Origin: Maricaulis sp965228215
GTDB lineage: Bacteria; Pseudomonadota; Alphaproteobacteria; Caulobacterales; Maricaulaceae
NCBI GenBank assembly: GCA_965228215.1
Contig: OZ245800.1
Coordinates: 1,798,001 to 1,862,000 of the forward strand
Reading direction: 5' to 3'
DNA length: 64,000 bases
This document shows positions 1-7,622 of the stretch, piece by piece. A program made the translations under genes and the position numbers. The notes below the pieces were generated by a model that was not told where the DNA came from, ran no database searches, and saw only the letters and a list, made by a program, of their open reading frames with translations. Positions within the stretch are counted from its first letter, which is position 1. Each line of letters opens with the position of its first letter.

Positions 1-573
1 TTTGCCCTCCATCTCAACCGGGATCTCAACGCGGACTGGGATCTCGCTTCCAAGCTGGAATATTTCTACACCGAGAGCGATGGCGCGATCACCCGCGACA
101 ACTGGCTCGCCGAGGCCCGGTTGGACCGGACGATCGAAGGTCCCTGGGGTGCCTATGGCGGCGCCAATCTGGAGCGGGACGAGCTGGGCAATTTCCGAGA
201 CACCGCCTTCCTGACCGGCGGTGTGAGCTATCACGCGGTTGAGCGGGAAACCCTCGACTGGCAGCTGCGGGCCGGTGCGGGTGCCCGGTATGTCGATCCC
301 GATCGTCCCGGCCAGGACGCCGATACGAGCATGGTGGGCGAGCTTGGCTCGGTCCTCGCCTGGGTGCTCAGCGACAGCGCCCGGATCGGTGCGGAAACCA
401 CCTTGTTTGCCGGTGATGCTGCCCGGGTGGAACAACGCCTGGGCCTTGTCACCGTGCTGCGCGAGGCCTGGTCGCTGGATACCGCCATTCGGGCCCGGCA
501 TGAATTCGAACCGGCGATCGGCAGCGAAGCGACCGATACGCGGTTCACGGTCTCGCTCGGCCGGGATTTCTAG
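1..573 (+). CDS. DUF481-like outer-membrane beta-barrel protein (3' part)
   Basis: The frame is open from base 1 to the TAG at 571-573, so only the C-terminal 190 residues are present and the start lies upstream. The chain is a series of alternating polar/hydrophobic strands rich in Tyr, Arg and Asp (KLEYFYTESDG, YGGANLERDELG, WQLRAGAGARY). It ends in a terminal Phe (SLGRDF), the usual C-terminal signal for insertion of outer-membrane barrels. This fits the DUF481/YdiY-type barrels, whose substrate is not known. Another small barrel family is possible. It converges on the YCII gene across a 59-base gap with no evident terminator. Confidence 0.7.
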   Translation, partial: FALHLNRDLNADWDLASKLEYFYTESDGAITRDNWLAEARLDRTIEGPWGAYGGANLERDELGNFRDTAFLTGGVSYHAVERETLDWQLRAGAGARYVDPDRPGQDADTSMVGELGSVLAWVLSDSARIGAETTLFAGDAARVEQRLGLVTVLREAWSLDTAIRARHEFEPAIGSEATDTRFTVSLGRDF

Positions 574-632
574 GCGCAAACTCCGAGGCCTGCCGGCCTC
601 CAAACACGCGTGCCGCGACCGCCCGCCGGGGC

Positions 633-920
633 CTAGTGCCCCATCAGGTCGTAGACGCGGATCGAGGTGATGAAGGGATTGCGCGAGGCGATCTCCATGG
701 CCTCGGCCCGGTCCTCGGCCTTGATGATCATCATGCCCGTGACGGCATTGGCATCCATGGCGAGATCCGCCGTGCCCGACGCCGAGATTTCCTGGCCGTT
801 CATCAAGCCGACCTGAGACACGATACGGTCCTGGATCGAGGCGAACCAGGCTTGCCAGTCCTGCATGATTTCCGGTGTCGGCTTCTCGAACCCGATGGTC
901 AGAAAGGCGAATTGCTGCAT
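633..920 (-). CDS. YCII-related domain protein
   Basis: A 95-residue soluble protein with the dimeric ferredoxin-like YCII pattern: MQQFAFLTIGFEKP opening strand, a central helix (MQDWQAWFASIQ), then GMMIIKAEDRAEAMEIASRNPF and a closing strand ending VYDLMGH. YCII proteins are small putative enzymes or binding proteins; no substrate can be assigned. I take the ATG at 918-920 because AAAGGAGC lies 7-13 bases before it. A longer frame starting at 959 adds 13 residues that do not fit the fold. It appears monocistronic, between two convergent or co-oriented secreted-protein genes. Confidence 0.8.
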   Translation of the reverse strand: MQQFAFLTIGFEKPTPEIMQDWQAWFASIQDRIVSQVGLMNGQEISASGTADLAMDANAVTGMMIIKAEDRAEAMEIASRNPFITSIRVYDLMGH

Positions 921-980
921 ATCCCGGCTCCTTTTGCAGCCGGGATAGTCGCAGCTCAACGGATGGCGTCAAGCCAGAGG

Positions 981-1925
981 CTATTTGCCGCCGGGCGAGT
1001 AGCCCATCCGGATCTCGGAGATCATCAGCCGGGTGTTCGCGCGTGACTGGCCATACGTGCCCACATAGATGTCGTACACGCCGGAGGTATTGCTGCGGAA
1101 TTCGATACCGGCATCCGTTCCGATCGTGTCGTCGGCACAGTGCCAGCGACCGTCCGGCCCGTTGATAGCCAGCGTCGTGTCGGCGTTGCCCTCGGTATAG
1201 ATGTAGAGCGGACCCGAACCGGAATAGCTCAGTTCCAGGGTGGGTGCGGTTTCCACATAGCCGCGGCAGGAGGAGGCAATGGCGTCGCTGGCTCGCAGGC
1301 TGCCGCCGGCCGGCACATTGCGCGTAACGGGATCGGGCAGGAAACCGCCATTCAGCCGCACATTGCCGCTGATCGCCGGGGCAGTGATGTCGACATAGCG
1401 CGAATTGTCGATGGCGAGGCCGCCATCAATGGTCGCCTCGCCGAGCTCGGAAATGAACAGCGTGGCGGGCACGCCGCTTCCCTGCGAATACGTGCCGACC
1501 CAGATGTCGTAGCGGCCCGATTGCGGATTATTCCACTGGAGCAGCGGGTTGAAGGGCGCATCGGCACCGTCGTCATCGCAATACCAGCGCCCGTCCGGCC
1601 CATTGACCACCAGCGTGGTGTCTCGGTCGCTGTCGACATTGATGTAGAGCGGGGCCGATCCCGCCGAATAATAGAGCGAGAAATCCGGCGCGTTGGCGAT
1701 ATAGCCGCGGCAATCGCGGAACCGGTCCTGCGCGCGGATCGTGCCGCCGGCAGTAAGATTGCGGCGATAGGGGTCCGGCAGGAAACCCGCCTCGAGCTGG
1801 ATCGTGCCGAATGCCGGCCGCAGCCGGAAATCCTGCGCGATTGCCGACGTCACTCCGACGGCTCCGGCCAACAGGGCGCACGCTACTCCACCGGCCATAC
1901 CGATGCGCAAGGCAGATCTGGTCAT
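981..1925 (-). CDS. secreted protein made of two tandem ~125-residue repeats
   Basis: A 314-residue protein with a signal peptide (LRIGMAGGVACALLAGAVG...AIAQ) and two copies of one domain, about residues 36-160 and 185-305. Both copies carry GGFLPDP or AGFLPDP, RGY, APLYI or GPLYI, NGPDGRW and a YDIWVGTY/YDIYVGTY strand. Each has a Cys in the CRGY element and one just after NGPDGRW, likely an intradomain disulfide. The motifs resemble the beta-sandwich pre-peptidase-type domains often appended to secreted proteases, but no catalytic domain is present. Start chosen at the ATG 1923-1925, five bases after GGGGGAC; an upstream TTG at 1937 is less likely. Function unknown. Confidence 0.75.
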   Translation of the reverse strand: MTRSALRIGMAGGVACALLAGAVGVTSAIAQDFRLRPAFGTIQLEAGFLPDPYRRNLTAGGTIRAQDRFRDCRGYIANAPDFSLYYSAGSAPLYINVDSDRDTTLVVNGPDGRWYCDDDGADAPFNPLLQWNNPQSGRYDIWVGTYSQGSGVPATLFISELGEATIDGGLAIDNSRYVDITAPAISGNVRLNGGFLPDPVTRNVPAGGSLRASDAIASSCRGYVETAPTLELSYSGSGPLYIYTEGNADTTLAINGPDGRWHCADDTIGTDAGIEFRSNTSGVYDIYVGTYGQSRANTRLMISEIRMGYSPGGK

Positions 1926-2099
1926 GATGTCCCCCAATGAATGTCCCGCGCCGAGCCTAGCGGCGTCGGGTTGTGGCTGGCAACCAGATCGCGGAAATTT
2001 TGCGACTTCAGACTGACCCTATCCACAAAGCACGCAGAAGTGGTAATGTCTCGCTCGTCACACCGAGACGAACACCACGACGCGCAAAGGGAGGGTCGC

Positions 2100-3149
2100 A
2101 TGACGGACCATGTTCTGGAGGTGGAGAACCCGCCGGGCGAGGACCCGCAGGCCGTGATCATCGGACGTGTCCGGACAGCGTCGCGGGTCAATCTCCGGCC
2201 GGACGGGCCGTCACGGATGTCGCCTCCCTTACGCACGCTGGATGCCGGAACAGACCTGTTCGTGACCGCGATCGTCGAGGGCGAAACCGTCAGCGGGGTC
2301 GATCGCTGGTATCGCACACTGGCCGGAGATTTCGTCTGGTCCGGCGCGTGCGATCCGTTCGAGGACTGGCAGGCGGACGAGCTTGCCGACGGGGACGAGC
2401 CGGAACGCCCCGAACGCTCCTCCCTGCCGCTCTTTGCAGAGCCGGAATTCCATACCGTGCCGAATGTAATGCACAAGGTGAGGGGGCCGCGGCCTGCCGG
2501 ACTGGAAGGTCTGATCGTGCATTATGATGCAGCCCGGACCCAGCCCGACAGCGATGCCTCATCGCGCGGTGTCCTGCGCTACGGGGCCAGTCAGGGTTAT
2601 CACTATGGTGCGATTAGCCGGACCGGGCGGATCTACCTGCCGCAGGGTTTCACCTGGGACAGCTGGGGGTATCACGCTGGCAAGAGCCGGTGTCCGGAGA
2701 CCGGCCGGGAGGGCGTATCGCGCTTCTATGTCGGCTTCGAGCTCAACAATCCCGGCCAGCTGCACCAGGCCCGGGAGGACGGCGTCTTCTGCCCCTGGTT
2801 CAACGCGAAGCGGGACAAGCGCGGTCGCGTGATCCTGGACGAGAATGGCCGGTGCCGGCGCTTGTCCGAACACGGAGAATGGTATCGCGAATACGAGTTG
2901 CGTTATGCCGAGGGCGAGAATATCGATGCCGGCTGGTACCTCCCGTTCACGCGCGAGCAGTTCGACGCCCTTGCCGCTGTCTGCCTGTGGCTGTCCGAAG
3001 CCCACGCCGGGACTTTCTCGCTCGACCGCGTTTTCGGGCATGACGAGGTGTCCCCGGGGCGCAAGAGTGATCCCGGCGGTGCGCTGGGCTGGCCCGACAA
3101 GGTGATGACCATGCCCGATTTCCGGCGGTACCTGGCCGAACAGGCCTAG
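2100..3149 (+). CDS. N-acetylmuramoyl-L-alanine amidase with N-terminal SH3-like domain
   Basis: A 349-residue protein. Residues ~15-85 look like a bacterial SH3 domain (VRTASRVNLRPDGPS ... DRWYRTLAGDFVWSG). Residues ~130-345 form an Amidase_2 fold with the zinc-ligand patterns LIVHYDAA and GHDEVSPGRKSDPG, and an extended FVGFELNN-type strand (FYVGFELNNPGQL). The family cleaves the bond between N-acetylmuramic acid and L-Ala in peptidoglycan. No signal peptide is visible, so it is either cytoplasmic, a recycling or phage-like endolysin form, or exported by another route. Start at 2100 follows GGGAGG by 6 bases; the open frame extends further upstream to 1941 without support. Confidence 0.85.
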   Translation: MTDHVLEVENPPGEDPQAVIIGRVRTASRVNLRPDGPSRMSPPLRTLDAGTDLFVTAIVEGETVSGVDRWYRTLAGDFVWSGACDPFEDWQADELADGDEPERPERSSLPLFAEPEFHTVPNVMHKVRGPRPAGLEGLIVHYDAARTQPDSDASSRGVLRYGASQGYHYGAISRTGRIYLPQGFTWDSWGYHAGKSRCPETGREGVSRFYVGFELNNPGQLHQAREDGVFCPWFNAKRDKRGRVILDENGRCRRLSEHGEWYREYELRYAEGENIDAGWYLPFTREQFDALAAVCLWLSEAHAGTFSLDRVFGHDEVSPGRKSDPGGALGWPDKVMTMPDFRRYLAEQA

Positions 3150-3221
3150 TTTCAACCTCTGTTAAGGCCGGGCTGGGAGACTCGCAGGGCGGACGGGAAG
3201 TTTTGCCGCTGGAGGACAGTC

Positions 3222-3617
3222 ATGTCCAAGACAGTCACGTCGAATTATCGCCGGATCTCCGACCGGTTCGAGCCGGACCTGGTCCAGGACCCGCAGGAAC
3301 AGCGCAAGCTTCGCGGCCATCTCGAACAGATCGACTACACGGTCTTTGCCGCGAACCAGGCGGTGATGAAAAAGACCATCCATCACGTCTCGCTCGACGA
3401 TTTCCAGAATCTCGCCCTGTCAGCCTCCCAGGCCCGCAGTGCGTGGGTGGATGCGGCACGCATGGTGACCCAGTCCCGCAGCCCGCTCACCGAGGAAGAG
3501 GTCGAGCGGCTGGCGCATCTGCGCAATGCCTACGAGGAATTGTCGGAAGCCTATGAAGCCATGCGGCGCATGGTCGAGCGCGGCTATCTCCGCTATCACA
3601 AGACTCTCCCCAAATAG
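3222..3617 (+). CDS. hypothetical helical protein
   Basis: 131 residues, no signal peptide and no membrane segment. Predominantly charged and helical: an N-terminal RRISDRFEPDLVQDPQEQ stretch, a middle LSASQARSAWVDAARM helix and a C-terminal ERLAHLRNAYEELSEAYEAM helix that could form a coiled coil. I do not recognise the family. The start is supported by GGAGGACAG 5-13 bases before the ATG. It is followed after seven bases by a small membrane protein gene and is probably co-transcribed with it. Confidence 0.7.
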   Translation: MSKTVTSNYRRISDRFEPDLVQDPQEQRKLRGHLEQIDYTVFAANQAVMKKTIHHVSLDDFQNLALSASQARSAWVDAARMVTQSRSPLTEEEVERLAHLRNAYEELSEAYEAMRRMVERGYLRYHKTLPK

Positions 3618-3624
3618 GCCGGGC

Positions 3625-4038
3625 ATGGCATTGCCCTCGCCCTTCCTGCGCTGGTCCATGGGCCTGACCGATATCGGCTTCCTCGTCTATTGGAGCGTGA
3701 CAGGCCTCGCCGCGATCGGCGCTCTGCAAATCCCGCCGGACTGGCTCTACAAGGACTATTCGGATCCGGCCATGATCGTCTGGAACTGGTCTTTCGCGCC
3801 GCTGGACCTGCTGGCCTCGGTCACCGGCCTGACCGCGCTCTGGCGCGCCCGTTCCGGCAAGGCCTGGGCCGGTCTCGCACTGATTTCCGCCAGCCTGACC
3901 TTCTGCGCCGGTTTCATGGCGGTGTCCTACTGGGCGATCGCCGGTGAGTTCGACCCGGCCTGGTGGGCTGCCAATCTCTTCCTGATGGCCTGGCCGCTCG
4001 CCTGTGCTCGGGAATTGCTGGTCCGTTTCCGCGATTGA
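3625..4038 (+). CDS. four-helix membrane protein (DUF5360/YvaD-like)
   Basis: 137 residues with four hydrophobic segments: FLVYWSVTGLAAIGALQIP, the LLASVTGLTALW region, LALISASLTFCAGFMAVSYWA and WWAANLFLMAWPLACA. The opening MGLTDIGFLVYW and the WNWSFAPLDLL element resemble small integral proteins of the DUF5360 type (assignment from memory, moderate). The role is unknown. Start at the ATG 3625 directly after the preceding stop; an overlapping longer frame from 3526 would run through the previous gene and is rejected. Confidence 0.65.
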   Translation: MALPSPFLRWSMGLTDIGFLVYWSVTGLAAIGALQIPPDWLYKDYSDPAMIVWNWSFAPLDLLASVTGLTALWRARSGKAWAGLALISASLTFCAGFMAVSYWAIAGEFDPAWWAANLFLMAWPLACARELLVRFRD

Positions 4039-4113
4039 ACCCTTTTTGCCGGGGCGAACACCTATAGTCTGAACAGGGCTGCAATGGGGCCCGGCTGACG
4101 ACAGGTTTCGCCG

Positions 4114-4692
4114 ATGCGGCGGGACAAGAAACGCGTTTTTGAAGAGTATCTGGTCGTTTCCGCGCAAGGCGGGGACCGCAAGGCTTTCGAACGCCTGGCC
4201 GCCCTCTGGCAGCCGGCCCTGATGCGACATGCCTGGCGCCTGACCGGCGATCATGACCTGGCGGCCGACACGCTGCAGGACGCCTGGCTGGACATTGTAC
4301 GCGGCCTGCCGCGCCTGAAGGATGCGGCCGTGTTTCCGGCTTGGGCCTACCGGATCGTGACCCGCAAATGCGCCAATTCGATCCGGAAACTGCAACGGGT
4401 CCGCCGGACCAAGCAGGCTGCGGCGCAACAGCCGCCGCCGGATGAGCGCAGCGCGGAACGGGCCGAACAGAGCGCAGACCTGGCGGCCGTGAAGGACGCG
4501 ATTGCCGGCCTGCCGCCGGAACAGAGATCCGCCATGGCCTTGTTCCATGGCAGGGAATTGAGCGTGGCGGAAATCGCGATCGCGCTCGACGTGCCGGTCG
4601 GCACGGTGAAGACCCGGCTCATGCATGCGCGGCGAAAGATCCGCGCTGCGCTGGAGCCTCAGACTGAAGGAGATGGCCATGAACCAGGCTGA
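4114..4692 (+). CDS. ECF-type RNA polymerase sigma factor
   Basis: 192 residues with the two ECF domains. Region 2 is at about 24-90 (FERLAALWQPALMRHAWRL, ADTLQDAWLDIVRGLPRL, FPAWAYRIVTRKCAN) and region 4 at about 125-180 (LPPEQRSAMALFHGRELSVAEIA, VPVGTVKTRLMHARRKIR). The protein redirects RNA polymerase to a stress regulon that cannot be named from sequence. Its last 14 bases overlap the start of a small membrane protein gene (4679), which is therefore translationally coupled and is the natural candidate for its antagonist. The Shine-Dalgarno sequence is weak. Confidence 0.9.
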   Translation: MRRDKKRVFEEYLVVSAQGGDRKAFERLAALWQPALMRHAWRLTGDHDLAADTLQDAWLDIVRGLPRLKDAAVFPAWAYRIVTRKCANSIRKLQRVRRTKQAAAQQPPPDERSAERAEQSADLAAVKDAIAGLPPEQRSAMALFHGRELSVAEIAIALDVPVGTVKTRLMHARRKIRAALEPQTEGDGHEPG

Positions 4693-5065
4693 CAAAACCC
4701 TCGACGAGCTGATTTCCGAAGCCCTCGATGCCGAGGATCGTGAATTGCTGGACCAGTACGGCAAGGAGCCGGGCTTCTTTGTTCAGGCGCTGAGTATTTT
4801 CCGCGGCAGCCTCGGCTGGGTAATGGCGGTCGTGATGCTGCTGGTCTTCGTCTTTGTCGGTCTTACATTGTGGACCGGCTGGAATTTCTTCTCGACCACC
4901 GACCCGGTCATGTCCCTGCGCTGGGGTCTGTCGGCCGTGGTCAGCGCCAATGTCATTCTCTTCCTGCGCAGCGTGCTGATGCAGCAGATCTCGACCAATC
5001 GTGTGATGCGCGAGATCAAGCGCCTGGAACTCCAGGTCGCGCGCCAGCACAAGGATGCGGGCTAG
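4679..5065 (+). CDS. small membrane protein coupled to the ECF sigma gene (DUF6768-like)
   Basis: 128 residues: a soluble N-terminal part (NQADKTLDELISEALDAEDRELL), then two membrane helices at about 45-68 (GWVMAVVMLLVFVFVGLTLW) and 78-98 (RWGLSAVVSANVILFL), and a basic cytoplasmic tail (MREIKRLELQVARQHK). The ATG at 4679 lies six bases after AAGGAG inside the sigma gene. ECF genes are often followed by a membrane anti-sigma factor. The layout suggests that role, although no classical zinc (ZAS) motif is present, so the role is inferred from position only. The DUF number is from memory. Confidence 0.7.
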   Translation: MNQADKTLDELISEALDAEDRELLDQYGKEPGFFVQALSIFRGSLGWVMAVVMLLVFVFVGLTLWTGWNFFSTTDPVMSLRWGLSAVVSANVILFLRSVLMQQISTNRVMREIKRLELQVARQHKDAG

Positions 5066-5067
5066 GC

Positions 5068-5679
5068 CTATTCGTCGCAGAATTCCTGGTCCGGCCCTTC
5101 TTCGGGATTGTTCCAGACGCAATCTTCCGGGTCTTCGTCGGCCGGCTGGGTCCGACCCCCGGTATCGGTCGGCTGACGGGGATTGGTCGTCGGCGGCAAT
5201 GGTGGATCCTCGTCCTCGTCGTCGGAAAACTCGGAGTCCATGTAGGACGCACCAGGCGCCTCGACGCCACGGGCAAAACCGACATCTCCGCCACCGAATT
5301 GGGTCTGGCCGCTGACCACCCGGGTATTGTCGGCACCGTCACCGCCGGCAGCTTCGGGAGCCGTGTCGCGGCCATTCATGCGACTGCCGGACATGACGGG
5401 ACGGTCGGGATCACCCTCCTCGAACTGGACGAGGACCTCGTCATCGACTTCCGGGCGGACCCAGCCGGGATCATCGCCGCTGAAACCCTGGCGATTGCCG
5501 CGCCGGACACGGATCTCGCCATTGCGGGTCCGGCAGCGTTGTCCGGCCTCGGCATTGCGGCACAGGGGCAGGGCCTGTTCGGACTGGGCCCGGGACTGGC
5601 TGGCGGGCTGGGCCATCACGGCGGGCGCACAGAGTGCGAGCGTGGTGCAGGCCATGAGGAATGTACGGCTACGGGTCAT
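5068..5679 (-). CDS. secreted protein with a VgrG/gp5 OB-fold-like motif
   Basis: 203 residues with a signal peptide (residues 1-23, ending AVMAQ). Residues 73-102 read W-V-R-P-E-V-D-D-E-V-L-V-Q-F-E-E-G-D-P-D-R-P-V followed by SGSRMN. This is the signature of the OB-fold in T6SS VgrG and phage baseplate gp5 proteins (family pattern G-EV-V-F--GDPD-P---G---N). The remainder is Asp/Pro/Gly-rich and disordered (DDEDEDPPLPP), with Cys at 40, 49 and two near the C-terminus (C-V-W and F-C-D-E). No other T6SS gene is nearby. It is convergent with the ECF/membrane pair with a two-base gap. Confidence 0.6.
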   Translation of the reverse strand: MTRSRTFLMACTTLALCAPAVMAQPASQSRAQSEQALPLCRNAEAGQRCRTRNGEIRVRRGNRQGFSGDDPGWVRPEVDDEVLVQFEEGDPDRPVMSGSRMNGRDTAPEAAGGDGADNTRVVSGQTQFGGGDVGFARGVEAPGASYMDSEFSDDEDEDPPLPPTTNPRQPTDTGGRTQPADEDPEDCVWNNPEEGPDQEFCDE

Positions 5680-5729
5680 GATTTCCCCCTAATTGATGCG
5701 GCATGATAGCAGAATACTCGCCGTCATGC

Positions 5730-5757
5730 CTTGCACCCCCCGTTTCGCTCCCCAAAT
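5730..5757 (+). promoter_or_regulatory. candidate sigma-32 (heat-shock) promoter for rpoH
   Basis: CTTGCAC at 5730-5736, a 13-base spacer, then CCCCAAAT at 5750-5757. This matches the classical RpoH promoter pattern CTTGAAA-N13-17-CCCCATNT at most positions. It points toward rpoH and would leave a leader of about 210 bases. Autoregulation of rpoH through an RpoH-type promoter is known in Caulobacter; its use here is inferred. A weaker CCCTAAAT at 5902-5909 has no good -35 partner. Confidence 0.45.
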
Positions 5758-5790
5758 GTGAGGGGCGCAGGACTGGCTGGAATGCCTCGT

Positions 5791-5810
5791 TTCGCCCGGG
5801 GGAGGGCGAA
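5791..5810 (+). promoter_or_regulatory. hairpin in the rpoH leader
   Basis: TTCGCCC (5791-5797) and GGGCGAA (5804-5810) form a perfect seven-pair stem around a GGGGGA loop. It lies inside the 5' leader expected from the upstream promoter. No T-run follows, so it is not a rho-independent terminator. A role in translation control of rpoH is possible but unproven. Confidence 0.35.
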
Positions 5811-5977
5811 TATCCGGGGTCGATGCGCAGGTGAATGGACCCTATTCGGGTTCAAATGCCGGTAACACTCGTGTGAGCCCCTCGCATTCGCCGCGATGGC
5901 TCCCTAAATAGGAAGCCGTCGGGGAGAGGCGCGCGAGAATTTGCGTGCGGATCCCCAGTAGGGATAGGAAGTATTCG

Positions 5978-6862
5978 ATGTCCAACGCAGTCGCAGTCGC
6001 GCTCTCTCCTGAACAGGGTCTGTCCAGCTATCTGGCCGAGATCCGCCGTTTTCCCATGCTGGAAAAGGATGAGGAATTCATGCTCGGCCATCGCTGGCGC
6101 GAGCATGAAGATCCCGAGGCCGCCGAACGCCTCGTCACGTCACACCTGCGCCTCGTCGCCAAGATCGCGATGGGATATCGCGGTTATGGCCTGCCGATCG
6201 CGGAAGTGATCTCCGAGGGCAATGTCGGTCTGATGCAGGCCGTGAAGAAATTCGACCCGGACAAGGGTTTCCGCCTCGCGACCTACGCGATGTGGTGGAT
6301 CCGCGCCTCGATCCAGGAATACATCCTGCGGTCCTGGTCGCTGGTGAAAATGGGTACGACCGCTGCGCAGAAGAAGCTTTTCTTCAACCTGCGCCGCATG
6401 AAGAGCCAGATGCAGGCCCTCGACGAGGGTGATCTGAAACCCGACCAGGTCGAGGAGATCGCCACCAAGCTGGGCGTGACCAATGACGACGTCGTGTCGA
6501 TGAATGGCCGTCTGTCCGGTCCGGACGCCTCGTTGAACGCACCGCTGCGCGGTACGGAAGGCGATGGCCAGTGGCAGGACTGGCTCGCGGATGATGATGC
6601 CGAGAGCCAGGAAGACGAGCTTGCCGAGAGCGACGAGTTCGATACGCGCATGCAATTGCTGCAGTCGGCAATGGGCGAGCTCAATGAGCGTGAACAGCAC
6701 ATCCTGCAGGAGCGCCGCCTGTCCGAGGATCCCAAGACGCTCGAGGAACTGGCATCGCACTACGGCGTCAGCCGTGAGCGTATCCGCCAGATCGAGGTGC
6801 GGGCCTTCGAGAAACTGCAGAAGGCCATGCGGTCCATGGCCAGCGAGCAGGGTCTCGTCTAG
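5978..6862 (+). CDS. rpoH: RNA polymerase sigma-32 factor
   Basis: 294 residues. Region 2 includes RLVTSHLRLVAKIAMGYRGY, EGNVGLMQAVKKFDPDKG and FRLATYAMWWIRASIQEYIL. The RpoH box region QKKLFFNLRR follows, and region 4 ends with TLEELASHYGVSRERIRQIE and VRAFEKLQKAM. The QKKLFFNLR element separates RpoH from housekeeping sigma-70. It directs transcription of chaperone and protease genes. Start at the ATG 5978, seven bases after TAGGAAG. The codon usage is typical of the window. The 298-base region upstream holds a heat-shock-type promoter and a hairpin. Confidence 0.96.
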   Translation: MSNAVAVALSPEQGLSSYLAEIRRFPMLEKDEEFMLGHRWREHEDPEAAERLVTSHLRLVAKIAMGYRGYGLPIAEVISEGNVGLMQAVKKFDPDKGFRLATYAMWWIRASIQEYILRSWSLVKMGTTAAQKKLFFNLRRMKSQMQALDEGDLKPDQVEEIATKLGVTNDDVVSMNGRLSGPDASLNAPLRGTEGDGQWQDWLADDDAESQEDELAESDEFDTRMQLLQSAMGELNEREQHILQERRLSEDPKTLEELASHYGVSRERIRQIEVRAFEKLQKAMRSMASEQGLV

Positions 6863-6892
6863 CCGGTTCGCACCGCTTCATTCACATCCGGA

Positions 6893-7558
6893 TTATCGAC
6901 GCTGGGGCTGGGCAAGTCCCAGCGCGATACCCGCTTGTCCGAGATAATACGTCACCCAGACCACCGGTCCGCCCCAGGGCAGGAGGTCGGCGAACATGCG
7001 CATCGCCAGCACACTGTCCGACACGACGAAGAGCAGGGCGCCGATCGTGGCCAGCATGGGCGGCCGTCCCAATACGGCCAGGATCGCCATCACCAGGATA
7101 ATGCCGTTATAGATGCTCGCGGCCACACGCAGATCGCCGAAATGCGGTTGCAGATAGATCAGCATCACCGCACCGAAGATCACCAGTACGCCGGCGCCGA
7201 GATAACCGGACATGCCGCGCAGGCCCGTCTGCCTAAGCCGGTCGGCAAAGATGATGATGTAGATGATGTGTCCCAGGCCGAAGGCGCCGATCCCGTAGGC
7301 GATCTGGGCCGGCTGCAAGGCCAGGAAGGCGTCACCCGCCGAACCCGCCAGGAGACCCGCCGCCAGCATGGGATAGCCGCGTCTCAGGGCGAACAGTCCG
7401 AGCAGGACGATACCGGTCGCCTTGATCACCACATCAAGCGGATAGGGCGCCCCGAAACCGAAATCATCGAACAGATAGACCGCCCCGAAGACGAGCGATG
7501 AGAGAATAAGAATATTCTGGATCCGGTCCTGCCGGTCTATGGCGCCGTTGAGTGACAT
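6893..7558 (-). CDS. YhhN/TMEM86-family membrane protein (lysoplasmalogenase-like)
   Basis: 221 residues with about eight membrane helices (ILILSSLVFGAVYLFDDFGF, VVIKATGIVLLGLFALRR, YLGAGVLVIFGAVMLIYL and others). The family hallmark GSAGDAFLAL near residue 72 carries the conserved Asp, and a later SDSVLAMRMF element carries a second. The YhhN/TMEM86 family includes lysoplasmalogenases that hydrolyse vinyl-ether lysolipids, but most bacterial members are untested. It is convergent with rpoH (30-base gap) and divergent from the esterase gene. Confidence 0.85.
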   Translation of the reverse strand: MSLNGAIDRQDRIQNILILSSLVFGAVYLFDDFGFGAPYPLDVVIKATGIVLLGLFALRRGYPMLAAGLLAGSAGDAFLALQPAQIAYGIGAFGLGHIIYIIIFADRLRQTGLRGMSGYLGAGVLVIFGAVMLIYLQPHFGDLRVAASIYNGIILVMAILAVLGRPPMLATIGALLFVVSDSVLAMRMFADLLPWGGPVVWVTYYLGQAGIALGLAQPQRR

Positions 7559-7622
7559 GCTTTATCCCCGTTGAGGCTCGGCAGGTTAGACTGAGCCTGT
7601 AGGACCGCAAAGTAGGTGTCTC

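Noticed and set aside
5902..5909. Second RpoH-type -10 (CCCTAAAT) before rpoH
   Set aside because: The upstream bases give no CTTG-like -35 at the right spacing.
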